DNA of 64,000 nucleotides. It comes from Azorinus chamasolen. Taxonomy: Eukaryota; Mollusca; Bivalvia; Cardiida; Solecurtidae. Each line of letters starts with the position of its first letter. Position 1 is the first letter of the stretch. Position numbers and translations under genes: made by a program. Location of the stretch: contig OY755240.1 in NCBI GenBank assembly GCA_963576725.1, positions 56,482,633 through 56,546,632 on the forward strand. Direction: 5' to 3'. Below the pieces are notes generated by a model that was not told where the DNA came from, did not search any database, and was given only the letters and a program-made list of their open reading frames with translations. This document shows, one piece after another, positions 61,450 through 64,000 of the stretch.

Positions 61450-61921
61450 TTTACCCTTTCCCTGTTTAATATTCATGTAAGAAATAATGACATAATGCAT
61501 ATTTATTAGCCGATTTTTTATAACGGCTTGTACTCGGCAAGGTTTTTGGTATTGATAGAAACTGTAGAGTTAGATCTATAATATTTTCATAAGCAAACAG
61601 AGCAGATTCAGATCAGATGGCTCCTGTACACTGGGGGCCAACTAAGTATTGTTATCAATATGTTTTGCTACTACAATTTATATGAATATTATAATAGATT
61701 TGTTTTCCTACGAGGGCAACTTTGTTTTCGAAGGAAAACATTTCCCAATTGATACACTGGCTTCGTAGGAAAACAAATCTATTATAATACCCATATAAAT
61801 TGTCGTAGCCAAACATTTGATAATAATACGTAGTTGGCCCCCAGTGTGTAGGTGCCATCTGATCTGAATCTGCTCTGTTTACAAATGCATGAAAAAGCGT
61901 TTGTATGAAGGAAAGGGTTAA
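61450..61921 (-). repeat. TTAA-A1 MITE split at its apex by I
   Basis: TTACCCTTTCCCTGTTTAAT to GGCTCCTGTA, foreign 218 bp, then TGTAGGTGCCATCTGATCTG to GGAAAGGGTTAA. Confidence 0.92.
61629..61846. mobile_element. Foldback I element with TGTA duplication
   Basis: 218 bp, ends CACTGGGGGCCAACTA and TAGTTGGCCCCCAGTG, inner arms ATAATAGATTTGTTTTCCTA-CGA and mirror. TGTA at 61625-61628 and 61847-61850, present once in intact A1 (CTCCTGTAGG). Superfamily not determined. Confidence 0.92.
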
Positions 61922-62088
61922 GTAGTTTTCAACTCATCTTGAAAGATTATCAGATACATGTAGTATTTGGTAATATCAGCATGTAAAGAATGCATGCATG
62001 AGATTTTCCACTGATTGACCTCTCATAACAAAATACAGGTATATGAACTGAATATATAGCAACAGTGTCATAGTTCGATAACTGTTGT

Positions 62089-62523
62089 TATTATCCTCCC
62101 AATTTGACCTGAGACTCGATTAAGTTTCGGTGTGTTTATCGGAATTGTTCGTAATACTCTGTGACAAAAAATAGCAAACCAAAAGCCCGTAATAATCATG
62201 TTCCACGAGGATTGTACAGTAAAACCCTCTAATGCGATCACTTAATTAATAAACATGGCTGTCTTTATAAGTAGGTGCTTACTTAATGCAGGTCAAAAGT
62301 TATGCAAAAAGCTCCTACAGGAGCTTTCTGCATTACTTTTGTCCTGTATTAAGCTACCACCTGCCTTTGACACTGTGAATTATATCCCTTTTTGCTGGTC
62401 GCATTAGAGGGGGTTTACTGTATTCTTATAGCGCATTCTTATACCTTCGGAAATTTATTCGAAGATTACCGACGATAATACACGGAATATGCATGAGTCT
62501 CAGGTCAAATTGGTAGGATAATA
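62089..62523 (+). repeat. Composite element N, left copy
   Basis: TATTATCCTCCCAATTTGAC-CTGAGACTC at the left end and GAGTCTCAGGTCAAATTGG-TAGGATAATA at the right end are inverted ends of about 29 bp. A C1 MITE sits inside (62217-62420). Confidence 0.87.
62217..62420. repeat. TA-C1 MITE in N
   Basis: CAGTAAAACCCTCTAATGCG to AGGGGGTTTACTG, TA flanks; apex GCTCCTACAGGAGC. Confidence 0.93.
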
Positions 62524-62541
62524 CTACTGTAATTTGGACTG

Positions 62542-62591
62542 TATATGAACTGAATGTATATAGCAACAGTGTCATAGTTCGATAACTGTTG
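62542..62591 (+). repeat. 50-bp duplicated flank
   Basis: TATATGAACTGAATGTATAT-AGCAACAGTGTCATAGTTCG... repeats 62040-62089 with a 2-bp insertion; the two copies flank N and the second is broken by D at its last TTAA. Confidence 0.9.
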
Positions 62592-62844
62592 TTAACCCTT
62601 CGCTTGCTATTCGCGTCAATATACCTACCTGTAAATAGTGAAGACCCAGATGAGACAGCTCCTGCAGGAGCTGTCTCATCAGGGTCTGCACTATTTACAA
62701 GTTGATTGTGCCACCAGTGCACTCCACAGCAGTGCTTGCACAGCGAAATACTTGTACACAGTGAAGATATATGTAATTATACAACAGGGCATGGGTAAAG
62801 AAGGAGTTTTAATGTGTTTTAAAATTCAGCAAGAGAAGGGTTAA
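62592..62844 (-). repeat. TTAA-D MITE
   Basis: Full length with TTAA ends, located in the spacer between the two N copies. Confidence 0.95.
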
Positions 62845-62878
62845 TAATGAGTTCCCTAATAACAAAACATTGGCTTTT

Positions 62879-63311
62879 ATTATCCTACTAATTTGACCTG
62901 AGACTCATGCATATTCCGTGTATTATCGTCGGTAATCTTCGAATAAATTTCCGAAGGTATAAGAATGTGCTATAAGAAAACAGTAAAGCCCCTCTAATGC
63001 GACCAGCAAAAAGGGGCGTAATTCACAGTAGCAAAGGCAGGTGGTAGCTTAATACAGGACGAAAGTTATGCAGAAAGCTCCTGGAGCTTTCTGTGTATTT
63101 TTTGTCCTGCATTAAGCAACCACCTGCTTATACAGACAGCCATGTTTATTCATTAAGTGGTTGCATTAAAGGGGTTTTATTGAACAATTCTCGAGGAACA
63201 TGATTATTACCAGCTTTTGGTTTGCTATTTTTTGTCACAGAGTATGACGAACGGTCCTCATAAACACGCCGAAATGTAATCGAGTCTCAGGTCAAATTGG
63301 GAGGATAATAT
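62879..63311 (-). repeat. Composite element N, inverted copy
   Basis: Mirror of 62089-62523 with the same inner C1 at the same place (62981-63182). Divergence between arms is modest, highest in the C1 hairpin. Confidence 0.9.
62981..63182. repeat. TA-C1 MITE in inverted N
   Basis: CAGTAAAGCCCCTCTAATGC to AAAGGGGTTTTATTG; apex shortened to GCTCCTGGAGC. Confidence 0.9.
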
Positions 63312-63349
63312 ACAGCACAACAATGCATATTTTGTTTTAATTTGTTAGC

Positions 63350-63591
63350 CTTAAATCCTTTGCTTCACAAAATACGCCTTTTCACGCCTTTGCAAACACT
63401 AACAGAGTCTGCCCAGATCAGATGACTCCTGTAAAAGCCGTCTGATCAGGGTCTGCTCTGTTTGCTAATATGAAATAATATAGATCTGATGGTAAAATTC
63501 CGGTTCCGCTTTGGTGAAAAATTGCCCTGTTTATAATATTCAACAAATTGATATTCATACATACATGATTATTCAAGGAGTAATGGGTTAA
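63350..63591 (+). repeat. TTAA-A1 MITE
   Basis: TTAAATCCTTTGCTTCACAA, stem CCCAGATCAGATGACTCC, apex TGTAAAAG, CAAGGAGTAATGGGTTAA. Confidence 0.82.
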
Positions 63592-64000
63592 ACCTTTCCT
63601 TCATATACAGTAGAACCCCTCTAATGCAACCACTTAATGAATAAACATGAGTGTCTTTATAAGCAGGTGGTTGCTTAATGCAGGAAAAAAGTAATGCAGA
63701 AAGCTCCTAGGAGCTTTCTGCATTACTTTTTTCCTGCATTAAGTTACCACCTGCATAAAGCACCCAGAATTATACCTCTTTTAGATGGTCGCATTAGCGG
63801 GTTTTATACGGGGTTGTATACGCCTTTTCAGGCCTTGCAAACCAAGTAGACCCAGATCAGACGGCTCCTAGAGGAGCCGTCTGTTCAGGGTCTGCTCTGT
63901 TTACTTATGAAATAATATACATCTGATTCTGCTGTTTCTGACAAGGTTAAAAAACTCCTGTGCACATAATTATACCATTATAAGAAATCAGCAAATAAAT
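63588..64000 (+). repeat. TTAA-A1 MITE hosting C1, cut by window end
   Basis: Shared TTAA, AACCTTTCCTTCATATA, C1 (63608-63816), then TACGCCTTTTCAGGCC, perfect stem ACCCAGATCAGACGGCTCC, apex TAGA, and A1 right flank up to the end. Confidence 0.88.
63608..63816. repeat. TA-C1 pogo-like MITE
   Basis: CAGTAGAACCCCTCTAATGC start, stem from AGGTGGTTGCTTAATGCAGG, apex CTAG, right end GCGGGTTTTATACGGGGTTG slightly rearranged. Confidence 0.9.

Noticed and set aside
1..64000. CRISPR array because of many similar short repeats
   Set aside because: Spacing is irregular, repeats are palindromic transposons, and the genome is animal.

Overview
This is eukaryotic nuclear DNA, almost certainly from a mollusc and probably a heterodont bivalve. 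The case rests on three things: a split animal SLC6 transporter gene with canonical GT/AG junctions, three or four pearl-like tandem-core elements with CCGT-type microsatellites (a class described from bivalves), and extreme packing of short palindromic elements. Species is not determinable by eye. There is no bacterial or phage content.

The only host gene I can support is on the + strand near the right end: two coding exons of an SLC6 sodium-dependent neurotransmitter/amino-acid transporter (48306-48429 and 52826-52960), separated by a 4.4 kb intron full of mobile elements. The rest of the gene should lie to the right of the window. No exon of another gene was recognised in the first 48 kb.

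Most of the rest is transposon sequence. I use these names. (1) TTAA families, piggyBac-like MITEs that begin TTAACCC and end GGGTTAA: A (subtypes A1, A2; about 245 bp), B (about 228 bp), D (about 250 bp, youngest), E (about 213 bp), F (variable, degenerate), R (one copy). (2) TA families, pogo/Tigger-like MITEs that begin CAGTARAACC and end GGTTTTACTG with TA flanks: C1 to C6 (about 200 bp; C5 about 265 bp). (3) Other foldbacks: G, H, I, K, M, N, P, Q. (4) L, a 5.6 kb giant inverted repeat (31991-37560) with four roughly 355-bp tandem units in each arm and a decayed GC-richer coding remnant in the middle. (5) A 3.2 kb dead CR1/L2-like LINE (14744-17978) with a 7-bp target duplication, inside a B element. 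(6) Pearl/Helentron-like tandem-core elements at 6060-7443, 23516-23815, 39650-40118 and 56853-58558. Orientation + for A means the short arm with GTAGACCC comes first; for B, D and E it means starting CCCATTNCCTCATAGG, CCCTTCGCTTGCTGAA and CCCTTACAATGCTGAA respectively.

Elements are nested in many places, which gives several by-eye empty-site comparisons that fix the target duplications: TTAA for A/B/D, TA for C, AAAT for H, TGTA for I. The most striking pattern is that otherwise unrelated families carry the same hairpin apex, GCTCC-(T)NN(A)-GGAGC, and that six TTAA families share one conserved mismatch (CAGAT in one arm, CTGAT in the other) in an otherwise near-perfect stem. I see no published explanation for this from the sequence alone and regard it as the best candidate for something undescribed.
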